A stretch of 64,000 nucleotides of DNA from Hyphomicrobiales bacterium (GCA_026400535.1 JAPLOU010000038.1:22706-86705), one strand, 5' to 3'; shown: positions 39,875 through 49,959, numbered from the stretch's first letter. Numbers and translations: made by a program. The notes: generated by a model not told the origin, from the sequence alone.

Positions 39875-42742
39875 ATGGCCATGCGCCTCCTTTACGGTGT
39901 GCTCGCGCTGCTGGCGTTTGCCCAGACGGCGGCGGCGATTGAAGCTGTGCGGGTTCCGGTGGATGTTCCAGCGCTGGACCTGACCAACATCGTCACCCGC
40001 AACCGATCCGATGGCGACGTCATCCAGATCTCGACAGCAGCCGGCCCTGACGGGATTGTGCGCCGCATTGCGGTGCGCGCCCGCGAGGCCGGATCGCGAC
40101 CGGACTGGATCGTGTTCGCGCTCAAGAATGATTCCGATGAACAGATCGACCGGCTTCTTGTGGCGCCCTTCCACCGGCTGATCGGCTCGGGCGTGATCTG
40201 GCCCGACCTGGGCTCGTCCCGCATCGAGGCGGTGACCGCAAGCCAAGGCGTGCGGCCCGAGCGCGAGGAAAGCGCCGAAGCCGATGTCTTCCTGATCACG
40301 CTCGACCCGGGAGCGACCGTCACCTTCGTGGCCGAACTGCAATCGAGCCGACTGCCGCAGCTGTACCTGTGGGAGCCCGATGCCTACCGGCAGAAGCTCA
40401 ATGGGCTGACGCTCTACAAGGGTATCATCATCGGCATTGCCGGCCTGGTGGCCCTGTTCCTGACCATCACCTTCGTGGTCAAGGGATCCGTGGTGTTCCC
40501 AGCCTCGGCAGCCCTCGCCTGGGCGGTCCTGGCCTATGCGGGGCTTGATTTCGGCTTTTTCCAGCGCATCTTTCCGCTCTCTCCGGCTGCCGAGCGGGTC
40601 TATCGCGCCGGGGCCGAGGCGGTCCTGGCCGCGACCTTGCTCGTCTTCCTGTTCGCCTATCTCAATCTGGCGCGCTGGCATGTGCGCTATGGCCACATCA
40701 CCGCTGCCTGGCTGATCGGCCTTGCGGGTCTGATCGCGCTTGCGGTCTTTGACCCGCCAGTTGCCTCCGGCGTGGCACGCATGTCGATCGCGGCGGTTGC
40801 AGCCGTTGGTTTCGTGCTCGTGCTGCATCTGGCCAGCCATGGCTATGACCGTGCGATCATGTTGATCCCGACCTGGTTCCTGCTCAGCGTCTGGGTTACG
40901 GCGGCGGCCTTCACCGTCTCCGGGCAATTGACGCGCGATCTGGTGCCGCCGGCGCTCATCGGCGGCCTGGTCCTGCTGGTTATCCTCATTGGCTTCACCG
41001 TGCTGCAGCATGCGATCGCGGGCGGCGGCATGGCGTCGGGCATCATCACAGAGGCAGAACGCAAGGCTCTGGCGCTGGCCGGCTCCGGCGATGTGGTCTT
41101 CGACTGGGATGTCAGTTCGGACAAGGTCCATGTCTCGCCGGAGCTGGAACTGTCGCTCGGCCTGCCGCGCGGCACGCTGGAGGGCCAGGCGGCGCGCTGG
41201 CTCGACCATCTGCACCCGTCGGACCGCGACTCATGGCGGCTGACGCTGGCAGGGCTGGTCGAACACCGGCGTGGACGCATCCATCTTGACGTGCGGCTTC
41301 GGGCAGCCAGCGGGCCCTACCACTGGCATCAGGTCAAGGCGCGCCCGATCATGGGCAGCGACGGCGAGGTCATCCGTGTGGTCGGGACCGTCACCGATGT
41401 CACCGATGAGCGGCTGGCGCAGGAGCGCATGATGCACGATGCCGTGCATGACAACCTGACCAGCCTGCCGAACCGGCAGCTTTTCCAGGACCGGCTCGAG
41501 GCCGCGCTGGCGCTGGCGAAGCTGGGCCAGGGCGTACCGCCGACGGTACTCACCATCGACATGGACCGCTTCAAGGCCGTCAACGAGTCGATCGGCATGT
41601 CGGCCGGCGACTCCATCCTGCTCACCCTCGCGCGCCGTCTGGCGCGGCTGCTGCGCCCGCAGGACACACTGGCGCGGCTGGCTGGCGATGAGTTCGCGAT
41701 GATTATCCTCTCGGAGCGCGAGCAGGATGCCGTCGTCAAACTGGCCGAACTCGTCCGGCGGGCCATCAACACGCCGATTACCTATGCCGAGCGTGAGGTG
41801 TTCCTCACCGCGTCGGTCGGCATCACGTTCTATGACGGAGCCGCGACGACCAAGCGTGACGATGTGCTCAAGAACGCCGAACTCGCCATGGCCTTCGCCA
41901 AACGCCAGGGCGGTGACCGCATCGAGGTCTTCCGGCCCAACATGCGGACCGATCGCAACGACAGGCTGGCGCTCGAAAGCGATTTGCGGCGCGCGATCGA
42001 GAAGGGCGAGATGAAGGTCTTCTTCCAGCCGATCGTCCGGCTTGAGGACCGGACAATTGCCGGCTTCGAGGCCCTGCTGCGCTGGGATCATCCGCGCGAA
42101 GGGCGCATCAGCCCGCACATCTTCATCCCGATCGCCGAGGAGACCGGCTTCATCGTGGAGCTCGGCGCCTTTGTGATGGGGCGCACGGCGCGCGAGCTGT
42201 CCGCCTGGCAGGCGGCGCTGGATGTCGAGCCGCCGATCTTCGCGTCGGTGAACATCTCCAGCCGTCAACTCCTGCGCCACGACCTGCTGCACGACGTGAA
42301 GGTCGCGCTCGGGCACAACCGCGTCCTGCCGTATACGCTGAAGCTGGAGCTGACCGAAAGCCTGGTCATGGAAAACCCCGAATACGCCGCCCAGATGCTG
42401 ACCCGGATCAGGGCGCTGGGAGCTGGGCTGTCGCTCGATGATTTCGGAACCGGCTATTCATCACTGGCCTATCTCGAGCGTTTTCCGTTCGACACGATCA
42501 AGATCGACCAGAGCTTCGTACGCCAGCTGTCCAAGGGCAAGCAGCCGGTGATCCTGCGCTCAATCATCACGCTGGCGGCGGAACTCGGCATGGAAGTGGT
42601 CGCCGAAGGCGTCGAGAACGAGTCGGACGCCATCGAACTGTTCCAGATCGGCGCGCAATATGCGCAGGGCTTTGCCTTTGGCGAGGCCATGTCAAGCGCG
42701 GAGGCGCGCAAGCTCGTCGGCGCCACCGAAAAGGCTGCCTAG
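39875..42742 (+). CDS. Membrane-bound PAS-GGDEF-EAL c-di-GMP enzyme
   Basis: 955 residues. A signal-like segment (LLYGVLALLAFAQTAAA) precedes a periplasmic region to about residue 180, then seven or so membrane helices to about 385, a PAS-type domain (395-510), GGDEF and EAL. The GGDEF site reads ARLAGDEFAMI (AGDEF, often active) at about 603, with RPQD nine residues before it, matching the allosteric I-site RxxD. The EAL domain has FEALLRW, VNISSRQL, ELTESLVM, DDFGTGYSSLAYL, IKIDQSFV and AEGVE, so phosphodiesterase residues are complete. It may make and break c-di-GMP. Start is uncertain: ATG 39875 or 39881 begin the hydrophobic segment, without a strong ribosome site. Confidence 0.9.
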   Translation: MAMRLLYGVLALLAFAQTAAAIEAVRVPVDVPALDLTNIVTRNRSDGDVIQISTAAGPDGIVRRIAVRAREAGSRPDWIVFALKNDSDEQIDRLLVAPFHRLIGSGVIWPDLGSSRIEAVTASQGVRPEREESAEADVFLITLDPGATVTFVAELQSSRLPQLYLWEPDAYRQKLNGLTLYKGIIIGIAGLVALFLTITFVVKGSVVFPASAALAWAVLAYAGLDFGFFQRIFPLSPAAERVYRAGAEAVLAATLLVFLFAYLNLARWHVRYGHITAAWLIGLAGLIALAVFDPPVASGVARMSIAAVAAVGFVLVLHLASHGYDRAIMLIPTWFLLSVWVTAAAFTVSGQLTRDLVPPALIGGLVLLVILIGFTVLQHAIAGGGMASGIITEAERKALALAGSGDVVFDWDVSSDKVHVSPELELSLGLPRGTLEGQAARWLDHLHPSDRDSWRLTLAGLVEHRRGRIHLDVRLRAASGPYHWHQVKARPIMGSDGEVIRVVGTVTDVTDERLAQERMMHDAVHDNLTSLPNRQLFQDRLEAALALAKLGQGVPPTVLTIDMDRFKAVNESIGMSAGDSILLTLARRLARLLRPQDTLARLAGDEFAMIILSEREQDAVVKLAELVRRAINTPITYAEREVFLTASVGITFYDGAATTKRDDVLKNAELAMAFAKRQGGDRIEVFRPNMRTDRNDRLALESDLRRAIEKGEMKVFFQPIVRLEDRTIAGFEALLRWDHPREGRISPHIFIPIAEETGFIVELGAFVMGRTARELSAWQAALDVEPPIFASVNISSRQLLRHDLLHDVKVALGHNRVLPYTLKLELTESLVMENPEYAAQMLTRIRALGAGLSLDDFGTGYSSLAYLERFPFDTIKIDQSFVRQLSKGKQPVILRSIITLAAELGMEVVAEGVENESDAIELFQIGAQYAQGFAFGEAMSSAEARKLVGATEKAA

Positions 42743-42759
42743 AGCCTTGGGTCTGACGG

Positions 42760-43371
42760 CTAGCCGTGCCCCGCGGTGCTGGACAGGCGGGCAGGATCGA
42801 CTCCGAGCTTCGACAATGCCCGGTTGTACTTGGTGTCGAGCGCCAGGTCGAAGAGCAGGCCTGAATCCGCGTCGCAGTGCAGCCAGCCATTGGCCTGGAT
42901 TTCGGTCTCGAGTTGTCCCGCGCCCCAGCCGGCATAGCCGAGCGCCAGGAAGGCGTGGCGCGGGCCAGCCCCATGGGCGATCGCCTTCAGCACATCAATC
43001 GTATGGGTGAGGCAGATGCCATCGTCGATCGGCAGCGTGGAAGCATCCAAGAAGTAATCCGCCGAGTGCAGGACAAAGCCGCGCCCCGTCTCGACCGGGC
43101 CGCCCTTGAGCACCTGCACGGTCTGGTCTGCGGGACGCAGGCGGATGGCGTCGGCGTGATCGACGATGCCGAGCTGGAGAAGCAACTCGCTGAGCCGCAT
43201 GTCGGGGGCGCTGCGGTTGATCACCAGCCCCATCGCGCCTTCATCGGAGTGGGCGCACAGATAGACCACCGTCCGCCTGAAACGCTCATCGCGCATCCCG
43301 GGCATGGCGATCAGACACTGGCCGTCGAGATAGCTGCGGCCTCTGGACCTCGCACCGATATTGATCTTCAT
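42760..43371 (-). CDS. YqgE/AlgH family protein (DUF179)
   Basis: 203 residues. [20 protein letters not shown] and [20 protein letters not shown] are the highly conserved first half of the family; [22 protein letters not shown] and [15 protein letters not shown] follow. It is a cytosolic protein of unresolved function; AlgH in Pseudomonas was linked to alginate production. It stands alone, convergent with the GGDEF-EAL gene, 17 bases from its stop, and divergent from the DsbD-N-like gene. Confidence 0.93.
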   Translation of the reverse strand: MKINIGARSRGRSYLDGQCLIAMPGMRDERFRRTVVYLCAHSDEGAMGLVINRSAPDMRLSELLLQLGIVDHADAIRLRPADQTVQVLKGGPVETGRGFVLHSADYFLDASTLPIDDGICLTHTIDVLKAIAHGAGPRHAFLALGYAGWGAGQLETEIQANGWLHCDADSGLLFDLALDTKYNRALSKLGVDPARLSSTAGHG

Positions 43372-43470
43372 GGCACCATGCTATGACGATGACCGGCGGA
43401 AGGAAACCGGCCTCGACGGCTTCGGCGCAGAATAATCGTTGGCTCTTCACCTGTCCGGCAACCGGCCGGC

Positions 43471-43496
43471 GCCATTTGGTGTCGCCATTTGGTGTC
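43471..43496. repeat. Tandem duplication of 13 bp
   Basis: GCCATTTGGTGTC occurs twice without interruption (43471-43483 and 43484-43496), 38 bases before the start of the DsbD-N-like gene. The duplicated unit is AT-richer than its surroundings and lies where a promoter for that gene would be. Confidence 0.75.
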
Positions 43497-43533
43497 TCGC
43501 AATCGACATCGATAACGATTATAACGCGTTGGA

Positions 43534-44385
43534 ATGGTTTTTCGCGCTGCCCTGTTGCTGGCCTTTGCCCTGTCCGCGCTGCCTGCTGCGGCGCAGCCGG
43601 ACAATGCTGTCTCCAACTGGTCGAGCGCCAGCCATTCTGAGGTCCGCCTCATCGCAGGCGGCCGCGGTGCGGACGGTGCCTATCGCGTCGGCGTCGAGAT
43701 CAGGATGAAGACCGGCTTCAAGACCTACTGGCGCGTTCCCGGTGATGCCGGCGTGCCGCCGGTGTTTGACTGGTCCGGGTCGGACAATCTCGGATCAGTG
43801 GCGGTCCGCTGGCCCTCGCCCAAGCGCTTCACGGATGGTGGCGTCACCACGATCGGCTACAAGGACCGCGTCGTCTTTCCCGCCATCATCCGCGCGGCGG
43901 ACATGGCCAAAACCGTCAGAGCGACGCTCAAGCTCGATTATGCGGTTTGTGACAACATCTGCATTCCCGCCAAGGCCGAAGTAAGCCTGGCGCTGCCGGA
44001 ACAGGCCGAAACCAGCCAGACCGCCACGCTCGACCAGTTCCGGGCCCAGACGCCCCGCGCCAGGGAGGCGGGCAAGCTTGACGACCGGCCTGCCCTGATC
44101 TCCGCAGCCTTCATCCCCGAAAGGAACCGCAATGCGGTGGATGTCGTGCTTGGCATTCCGCCGGGAGGCGCCATCAATGATGCCTTCCTTGAAGGGCCTG
44201 AGGGCTGGCTGTTCGGGACACCCGTTGTGACGCAGGTCGAGGCCGACAAGATCAGCATGCGCATCCCGATCGAAGACCGGCCCAAGAACATGATCGGGCT
44301 GGTTCCGGTGGTCCTGACCATTACCGCCGTGCCGACATCAAGCGAGATCCGCTTCGAGATCGAGGCCATTGGAGCAAAGCCCTGA
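43534..44385 (+). CDS. Periplasmic DsbD N-terminal-like thiol protein
   Basis: 283 residues. A Sec signal (FRAALLLAFALSALPAAAQ) is followed by a domain like the alpha (N-terminal) domain of DsbD. GFKTYWRVPGDAGVPPVFDW and GYKDRVVFPAIIRA are family blocks. The Cys pair in DYAVCDNICIPAKAEV (CxxxxC) equals the redox pair of nDsbD. It lacks the membrane and thioredoxin domains of DsbD, so it would take electrons from a separate CcdA/ScsB-type protein and pass them to periplasmic partners. No partner is adjacent. Start at ATG 43534 is the first possible one of the signal peptide. Confidence 0.85.
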   Translation: MVFRAALLLAFALSALPAAAQPDNAVSNWSSASHSEVRLIAGGRGADGAYRVGVEIRMKTGFKTYWRVPGDAGVPPVFDWSGSDNLGSVAVRWPSPKRFTDGGVTTIGYKDRVVFPAIIRAADMAKTVRATLKLDYAVCDNICIPAKAEVSLALPEQAETSQTATLDQFRAQTPRAREAGKLDDRPALISAAFIPERNRNAVDVVLGIPPGGAINDAFLEGPEGWLFGTPVVTQVEADKISMRIPIEDRPKNMIGLVPVVLTITAVPTSSEIRFEIEAIGAKP

Positions 44386-44582
44386 CGATGCGCCCCCGGC
44401 GAGCGTCGCGCGCCTTCAACTTGGCGTGAAGGACCTGCCGAACGTCGCCGAACGGCACCGTCACCTGCAAAAGCCGTTTCCCCTTTTGGGCGCGATGCTT
44501 TAGGTCAATCCCTGTCTGTGACCCGGTCGAAAACCTCGGGCACGCGGGTCCACCATTCAACTCTCATACGGAGCTGTTTTCC

Positions 44583-45077
44583 ATGACAATCAAGGTTGGC
44601 GACAAGCTGCCCCAGAGCACGTTCCGCATCATGACCGCCGACGGGCCTGCCGCGAAAACCACCGATGAGGTGTTCGGCGGCCGCAATGTCGCGTTGTTCG
44701 CTGTCCCTGGCGCGTTCACACCCACCTGTCACCGCAATCATTTGCCCGGCTTTCTGGCAAGGGCCGACGAGATCAAGGCCAAGGGCATCGACGCGATTGC
44801 CGTCGTGGCGGTCAACGACGTCTTCGTGATGAATGCCTGGGCAAAGGATTCCGGTGCCGCGGGCATCATCGAGTTCCTGTCGGATGGCAACGCCGACTTC
44901 GCCCAGGCGATCGGCCTGACGCTTGACGGGTCCGGCTTTGGCCTCGGGACGCGGTTCCAGCGCTTCTCCATGGTGGTGCGGGATGGCGTGGTCGACACGC
45001 TGGCTGTAGAGGACGGCCCCGGCAAGGCGGAACTGTCAGGCGCTGACGCGCTGCTCGCGAGCTTGACCGACGCCTGA
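44583..45077 (+). CDS. Peroxiredoxin (Prx5 type), apparently one-Cys
   Basis: 164 residues. The peroxidatic cysteine is in VPGAFTPTCHRNHLPGF (PGAFTPTC motif, about residue 49). This is the Prx5/AhpC-TSA type that reduces hydrogen peroxide and alkyl hydroperoxides with thiols such as glutathione or thioredoxin. Near the C-terminus the usual cysteine of GPGKCEVS is Ala (GPGKAELS), so only one Cys remains, and resolution by an external thiol is likely. GGAG lies 9 bases before the ATG. In related genomes a peroxiredoxin gene often lies beside rnhA; here two genes intervene. Confidence 0.92.
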   Translation: MTIKVGDKLPQSTFRIMTADGPAAKTTDEVFGGRNVALFAVPGAFTPTCHRNHLPGFLARADEIKAKGIDAIAVVAVNDVFVMNAWAKDSGAAGIIEFLSDGNADFAQAIGLTLDGSGFGLGTRFQRFSMVVRDGVVDTLAVEDGPGKAELSGADALLASLTDA

Positions 45078-45103
45078 CACGCACAATCAAGGAGACCGCT
45101 CCA

Positions 45104-45547
45104 ATGCCGCTGACTGTCAAAGACCTGGAGGCTGCGGATTTTGGCCACTGGGAGCCGCTCTGGCAGGGCTATCTCACCTTCTACAAGGCCATCGTTCCTG
45201 ATCCCGTCACGCGACTGACCTTCAGTCGCCTTACAGGAGGCAGGGTCGGCATGGGCGGCTTCTTGGCCTTCGACGGCCCGGCGGCCATCGGCATGGTCAA
45301 CTGGATCATGCATCCGAGCTGCTGGACTGCAGGTGATTACTGCTACCTGCAGGACCTCTTCGTTGACCCGGCACGGCGCGGCGGCGGAACCGGTCGACGG
45401 CTGATCGACGCGGTTTACGCCAAGGCCCGCGCCTCAGAATGCTCACGCGTCTACTGGCTCACCCATGAAACCAACCGTGATGCCATGGCGCTCTATAACA
45501 AGGTGGCCGAACCAAGCGGCTTCATCCAGTACAGGAAAATCCTGTAG
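45104..45547 (+). CDS. GNAT N-acetyltransferase
   Basis: 147 residues. YCYLQDLFVDPARRGGGTGRR is the acetyl-CoA binding region (LFVDPxxRGxGxGRxL), and YWLTHETNRDAMALYNKV is the usual C-terminal block of this sub-family. It has no membrane or export signals. Substrate unknown; it may act on small amines or a protein. AAGGAG lies 9 bases before the ATG, and the gene is 26 bases after the peroxiredoxin stop, so both are probably one transcript. Its C-terminus ends in SGFIQYRKIL. Confidence 0.88.
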   Translation: MPLTVKDLEAADFGHWEPLWQGYLTFYKAIVPDPVTRLTFSRLTGGRVGMGGFLAFDGPAAIGMVNWIMHPSCWTAGDYCYLQDLFVDPARRGGGTGRRLIDAVYAKARASECSRVYWLTHETNRDAMALYNKVAEPSGFIQYRKIL

Positions 45548-45687
45548 TCGCGACGATCGGCGATCCGGTTGGCTGCCCGATCCCCATGCCTGTTCACATG
45601 GATCCGTGGCGTCTGTTAAGACATTGTCCATCATTTGCGCCAAGTGTGGTCCGACCATGATTGTGGCCAGATCGATTGCCTCACCGA

Positions 45688-47112
45688 ATGTATTTTGAGG
45701 TTCATGCGACCGGGATTCTCGAGCGAGCGCAGGCGCCCGACATCGGGCTTCTCTATCATCGCTATCTTGCGGCCTGCCGTGACGGGGAGATACCCCGGCA
45801 GGCGGATTTCGACATTCCGACGCTGCCGCAGTTCGCGGCCTTCCTGATGCGGCTTGAGCCGCAGGACGCCGGCGTGTTCCGTTACAGCTACTATGGCGGC
45901 GGCATCGCCGCCATCGCGCAGTTCGACATGACGGGCAAGACCACCGCCGAATTCGAAGCGCCGGTGCGCAGCTTTTTCGAAAGCGCCTACGCCCAGTGCA
46001 TCGAGACCAGGCAGCCACTGTTCACGATCCATCGCGCCATCAAGGCCAATCTGGTCCACACCTGGGAGCGCCTGCTGCTGCCGGTGCGGATGGCCGACGG
46101 CGCGGTCGCTTTGCTTGTCTACAACCGCCCGCGCGCATTCGAACAGGACTTCCTGCAGGCCATCCTCGACGGCCTCCCCGATGGGCTGATCGCGTTGCGG
46201 GCGACCCGCGAGACGAATGGCGATCTGTCGGGCGCGATCATCCTGTCAGCCAACCCTGCAGCCTGCGCCATGTTCCAGCTCGAGAACAGCGAAGGCCAGC
46301 AGTTGCATGCGGCGTTGCCGCTGCTGCACGACAGCGCAGTCTGGGAAGCGCTGTTCAGGGTCATCACCTCCCGGACAAGGGAGCTTGTCGAGGTCTGCCA
46401 CCAGCACCACGGCACGCCGCGCTACTTGCGCTTCCAGATGACACCGCTGTTCGACGGCGCCATGATGCATGTTTCCGACGTTACGGCGCTGACCCTGGCC
46501 AACATTGTGCTGGAGCGCGAGCACGAACAACTTCGCAGTGAGATCAGCCGCCAGCAGAGCGAGGGCAATGTTCTGCGCGGCCTTGCCCATTCCGATGCAT
46601 TGACAGGCGCGCTTAACCGGCGCGGTCTGTTTGCCGCAGCCGATGAGTGGAGCCGCAAACGCGATGCGTGTTCCATCATCGCGGCGGACATCGACAGTTT
46701 CAAGTCGATCAATGATCGCTATGGCCACGGCGTCGGCGACAATGCCATCCGCGAGATCGCAGGAGTGCTGATGGACATCGCCAACCAGCATGGTGGCTTC
46801 GTCGCGCGGCTTGGCGGCGATGAGTTCATCTGCGTGGTGCCGCAACTGCTGGCACCGGCCACCGAGCTCGCCGAGCTGGCGCGGGTCCGCATCTGCGTCA
46901 ACCCTTTGGCCAGCGCGCTCGGTCCGGTCATGCTTACCTGCTCGCTTGGGGTCGCCGAGTTGCTGCCATCGAGCTCCTTTGATGTCGCGCTTCAGATTGC
47001 CGACAAGGCGCTCTACCGGGCGAAGAAGGATGGCCGCAACCGGGTGGTGAGCGGACATGAACCAGGCACAGCGACACAACCTGTGCTCTCGCTGCGGTCA
47101 CGCGCTTCGTAG
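45688..47112 (+). CDS. Diguanylate cyclase with N-terminal PAS-type sensor
   Basis: 474 residues, no membrane helix. The first 140 residues resemble the PAS_5-type region common in Hyphomicrobiales ([36 protein letters not shown]). A second PAS-like domain follows at about 160-290, then a short coiled coil ([20 protein letters not shown]) and a GGDEF domain from about residue 300. The active site [12 protein letters not shown] is intact, but QHGG stands where the RxxD I-site would be, so product inhibition may be absent. It should make c-di-GMP in response to a cytosolic signal. ATG 45688 has no clear ribosome site; a TTG at 45661 is the alternative. It overlaps the rnhA 3' end by 15 bases (convergent). 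Confidence 0.88.
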   Translation: MYFEVHATGILERAQAPDIGLLYHRYLAACRDGEIPRQADFDIPTLPQFAAFLMRLEPQDAGVFRYSYYGGGIAAIAQFDMTGKTTAEFEAPVRSFFESAYAQCIETRQPLFTIHRAIKANLVHTWERLLLPVRMADGAVALLVYNRPRAFEQDFLQAILDGLPDGLIALRATRETNGDLSGAIILSANPAACAMFQLENSEGQQLHAALPLLHDSAVWEALFRVITSRTRELVEVCHQHHGTPRYLRFQMTPLFDGAMMHVSDVTALTLANIVLEREHEQLRSEISRQQSEGNVLRGLAHSDALTGALNRRGLFAAADEWSRKRDACSIIAADIDSFKSINDRYGHGVGDNAIREIAGVLMDIANQHGGFVARLGGDEFICVVPQLLAPATELAELARVRICVNPLASALGPVMLTCSLGVAELLPSSSFDVALQIADKALYRAKKDGRNRVVSGHEPGTATQPVLSLRSRAS

Positions 47113-47544
47113 GCCATCGCGGCCCTCGCGGGCCAACTGGTCTGCCCGTTCGTTCATGTCATGGCCAGCATGGCCCTTGATCCAGCGCCACTCGACCGTG
47201 TGCTGCGCCAGCGCCTCATCGAGCCTGCGCCAGAGGTCCTCGTTCTTCACCGGCTTCCTGTCGGCCGTCCGCCAGCCATTGCGCTTCCAGTTATGGATCC
47301 AGCTCGTGATACCCTGTCTCACATACTGGCTGTCGGTGTGCAATTCGACCGCGCAGGGCCGCTTCATCGTTTCCAGCGCGCTGATGGCCGCCATCAGCTC
47401 CATGCGGTTGTTGGTGGTCATCGCCTCCCCACCCTTGATCTCCTTGTGGACGCCGTTGTAGGTCAAGATCGCGGCCCAGCCGCCCGGACCCGGATTGCCC
47501 GAACAGGCGCCGTCCGTGAACACAACAACCTTCCCACCCGTCAT
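47098..47544 (-). CDS. rnhA: Ribonuclease HI
   Basis: 148 residues, the usual length. It cleaves RNA in RNA-DNA hybrids during replication and repair. The four active-site acids are visible: Asp in [16 protein letters not shown], Glu in [13 protein letters not shown], Asp in ELHTDSQYV and Asp in [20 protein letters not shown]- and WIKGHAGH blocks show the basic region is intact. Its start overlaps the thrB stop by 4 bases (ATGA), so the ispH-thrB-rnhA order forms one coupled unit. Confidence 0.96.
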   Translation of the reverse strand: MTGGKVVVFTDGACSGNPGPGGWAAILTYNGVHKEIKGGEAMTTNNRMELMAAISALETMKRPCAVELHTDSQYVRQGITSWIHNWKRNGWRTADRKPVKNEDLWRRLDEALAQHTVEWRWIKGHAGHDMNERADQLAREGRDGLRSA

Positions 47545-48506
47545 CTGGTCAGCCCATACTCTTGCGCGCTGTCGATCCGGCGGTGGAAGGACAGGCGACG
47601 GTCATAGGGAATCGGGTCATGCGGCTTGACCAGCGCGCCGGCTGGGACATCGAGCAGGTCGAGCGTGCGCGTCAGCAGAAAACGCAGCGCGGCGCCCCGC
47701 GCCAATTGCGGCAGCACAGCCACCTCCTCCGCCTCCAGGCGCCGCACGGCCTCATAGCCGCCGAGGAGCGCCTGCCCCTTGGTCAGGTTGAACGATGCAT
47801 CCGGCTCGAAACACCAGGCATTGAGGGCGATGGCGAGGTCGTAGGCAAAGGCATCATTGGCGGCAAAATAGAAGTCGATCACCCCGGAGCAGGCCTGGCC
47901 AATGAAGAACACATTGTCGGCGAAGAAATCAGCATGGATCACGCCGGCTGGCAGGTCCTTCGGCCAGCTTGCCTCATGCACGGCCAACTCATCCGCAATC
48001 CGGCGGCTCAGGCCCGGCGAGATACGCTCCGCACGCAAGCCGCTGGCATCGGCAAGTGGGCGCCAGCCTCGGACGGACAGGGGATTGGGCCGGACCATCG
48101 CGAAGCCTTCGCCGGCGCGGTGCAACTCCGCCAGGGCGCGCCCGGCAGCGGCGCAATGGGCTGCGCTCGGTTTCTTGACCGAGATGCCATCCAGATAGCT
48201 GACGAGGGCGGCTGGCTTGCCGGCGATCTCGGCCAGCGCCTCACCATCCTTCATCCGGACGGGGCGCGGACAGCCGTAGCCGTGACCGGCGAGATGGTCC
48301 ATCAGCCCGATGAAGAACGGCAGATCCTCGCGCGGGGCACGCGCCTCGTAGACCGTGAGGATATAGCGGTCCCTGGTGGTCTGGAGGAAGAAATTAGAAT
48401 TCGAGACACCCTCGGCGATACCCTTGAAGGCGATGGGCTGGCCGATGTCGTAGCGCGCCACGAAACCCGCCAGATCGTCGTCCGAGACGTCGGTGTAGAC
48501 AGCCAC
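47541..48506 (-). CDS. thrB: Homoserine kinase (ThrB2, choline-kinase-like fold)
   Basis: 321 residues. It phosphorylates L-homoserine for threonine synthesis and supplies ThrC. The fold is that of aminoglycoside phosphotransferases: the catalytic base and metal loops are [11 protein letters not shown] and [19 protein letters not shown]; the N-terminus ends with [20 protein letters not shown]. This is the alphaproteobacterial ThrB, not the GHMP kinase. It lies 3 bases after ispH and overlaps rnhA by 4 bases. Confidence 0.95.
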   Translation of the reverse strand: MAVYTDVSDDDLAGFVARYDIGQPIAFKGIAEGVSNSNFFLQTTRDRYILTVYEARAPREDLPFFIGLMDHLAGHGYGCPRPVRMKDGEALAEIAGKPAALVSYLDGISVKKPSAAHCAAAGRALAELHRAGEGFAMVRPNPLSVRGWRPLADASGLRAERISPGLSRRIADELAVHEASWPKDLPAGVIHADFFADNVFFIGQACSGVIDFYFAANDAFAYDLAIALNAWCFEPDASFNLTKGQALLGGYEAVRRLEAEEVAVLPQLARGAALRFLLTRTLDLLDVPAGALVKPHDPIPYDRRLSFHRRIDSAQEYGLTR

Positions 48507-48509
48507 GGC

Positions 48510-49472
48510 TCAGGCCACGGTCGAGGGGCGCAGCTCGCGCGGCAACGGGAAGAAAACCGTTTCATCAGCCGTCGAGACCGTCTCGACCTCGACCGCATAG
48601 CGTGCGGCGAAGGCGTCGATGATCTCCTCGACGAGCACCTCCGGTGCCGAAGCCCCCGCCGTGATCGCCAGCGAGCCGATCGCTCCGAATTCCGTCCAGT
48701 CGATCTCTTCGGCGCGCAGGACCAGCCGCGCCAGCCTGGCCCCTGCCCGCTCGCCGACTTCGCGCAGGCGCTGGGAATTGGAGGAATTGGGCGAGCCTAC
48801 CACCAGAAGCGCTTCAACGCGCGGCGCAACGGCCTTCACCGCCTCCTGGCGGTTGGTGGTGGCGTAGCAGATGTCCTCCTTGTGCGGCGCGACCATGGCC
48901 GGGAAGCGTGCCTGCAGGGCGGCGACGATTTCGGCTGTGTCGTCCACCGAGAGCGTGGTCTGCGTGACGAAGGCCAGGGCGGCAGGGTCAGACGGCTGAA
49001 GCGCTGCGACATCGGCGACCGTTTCCACCAGCGTGATCGCACCATGCGGGAGCTGCCCCATCGTCCCGACCACTTCGGGATGGCCGGCATGGCCGACCAT
49101 GATGATGTGGCGGCCGCGCTTGTGGTGGATTTCCGCCTCGCGATGCACCTTGGTCACCAGCGGGCAGGTCGCGTCGATGGCATTCAGATGACGGCTGGCG
49201 GCATCCCGGGGCACTGATTTCGGCACGCCATGGGCCGAGAAGATCACGGGCCGCGTCGTGTCCTCGACCTGGTCGAGCTCCTTGATGAAAATCACGCCCT
49301 TCTGCTTCAGTCCATCGACGACGTACTTGTTATGCACGATCTCATGCCGGACATAGACCGGCGCGCCATGCAGCTTCAGCGCCTGCTCGACCGCATCGAT
49401 GGCGCGCACCACACCCGCGCAGAAGCCGCGCGGGGCACAGAGCAGGATGCGAAGCGGCGGCTTTGGACTCAT
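48510..49472 (-). CDS. ispH: 4-hydroxy-3-methylbut-2-enyl diphosphate reductase
   Basis: 320 residues. The last enzyme of the MEP pathway, an iron-sulfur protein that makes IPP and DMAPP. The three cluster Cys are in [23 protein letters not shown] and [11 protein letters not shown]; active-site groups are His in [12 protein letters not shown] and in [11 protein letters not shown] (with Glu), and the SNSQRL block for phosphate binding. First gene of the ispH-thrB-rnhA unit. A GCCCC-GAAAGAA-GGGGC hairpin directly upstream includes the AAGGGG ribosome site. Confidence 0.97.
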   Translation of the reverse strand: MSPKPPLRILLCAPRGFCAGVVRAIDAVEQALKLHGAPVYVRHEIVHNKYVVDGLKQKGVIFIKELDQVEDTTRPVIFSAHGVPKSVPRDAASRHLNAIDATCPLVTKVHREAEIHHKRGRHIIMVGHAGHPEVVGTMGQLPHGAITLVETVADVAALQPSDPAALAFVTQTTLSVDDTAEIVAALQARFPAMVAPHKEDICYATTNRQEAVKAVAPRVEALLVVGSPNSSNSQRLREVGERAGARLARLVLRAEEIDWTEFGAIGSLAITAGASAPEVLVEEIIDAFAARYAVEVETVSTADETVFFPLPRELRPSTVA

Positions 49473-49959
49473 GCCCCTTCTTTCGGGGCAATGGGGGCGT
49501 TGTCAAGAATGCGGACGCCGGCGGCAAAAACGATGTCTGGATTCCAGGTTCCGTTCCGCCGGCGCTACACGGCCCCGGGGAAACGCGCGACACATCGCGC
49601 GCAGTTCCCGGAGCCTGGAATGGCGCAGCCATGCAAGGACCCCGGAACCCAGACCATAGATCCACAAAAGGCATGGCTGACCCCGCCTTTCGCACTCCGC
49701 GCAGCAAAGGGCCGGATGCGCTGCGGGCACGGCTCGCGGAATTGGGAGCCTTGAGTCCACAAGGAAAGACTCGCGGAACGGTGCCAACGGTTCTATCTGC
49801 GACGGTGCGCTGTCCGTTTCGACAACCGCGTTGCCCTCTTGCCGCGAGCTTTTTGCCCATGGACGACGCCTCCCATGCCAGTTTTCTGCCGCCGATCCTG
49901 ACCTTCTGCGCCGGCGCCGCGGTCGGCCAGACCGAACCGCAGTCGGCAGGAGCAGCTTC
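49473..49959. promoter_or_regulatory. Divergent region ispH / MATE gene with nested palindrome
   Basis: This 487-base gap has no gene with coding character. Next to ispH, GCCCC (49473-49477) and GGGGC (49485-49489) form a hairpin over the ispH ribosome site. At 49541-49553 and 49609-49621, ATTCCAGGTTCCG and CGGAGCCTGGAAT form a 13-bp inverted repeat with one mismatch; nested inside is a perfect 7-bp repeat CGCGCGA-CACA-TCGCGCG (49584-49601). The MATE-gene promoter should lie between 49622 and 49959. Confidence 0.55.
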
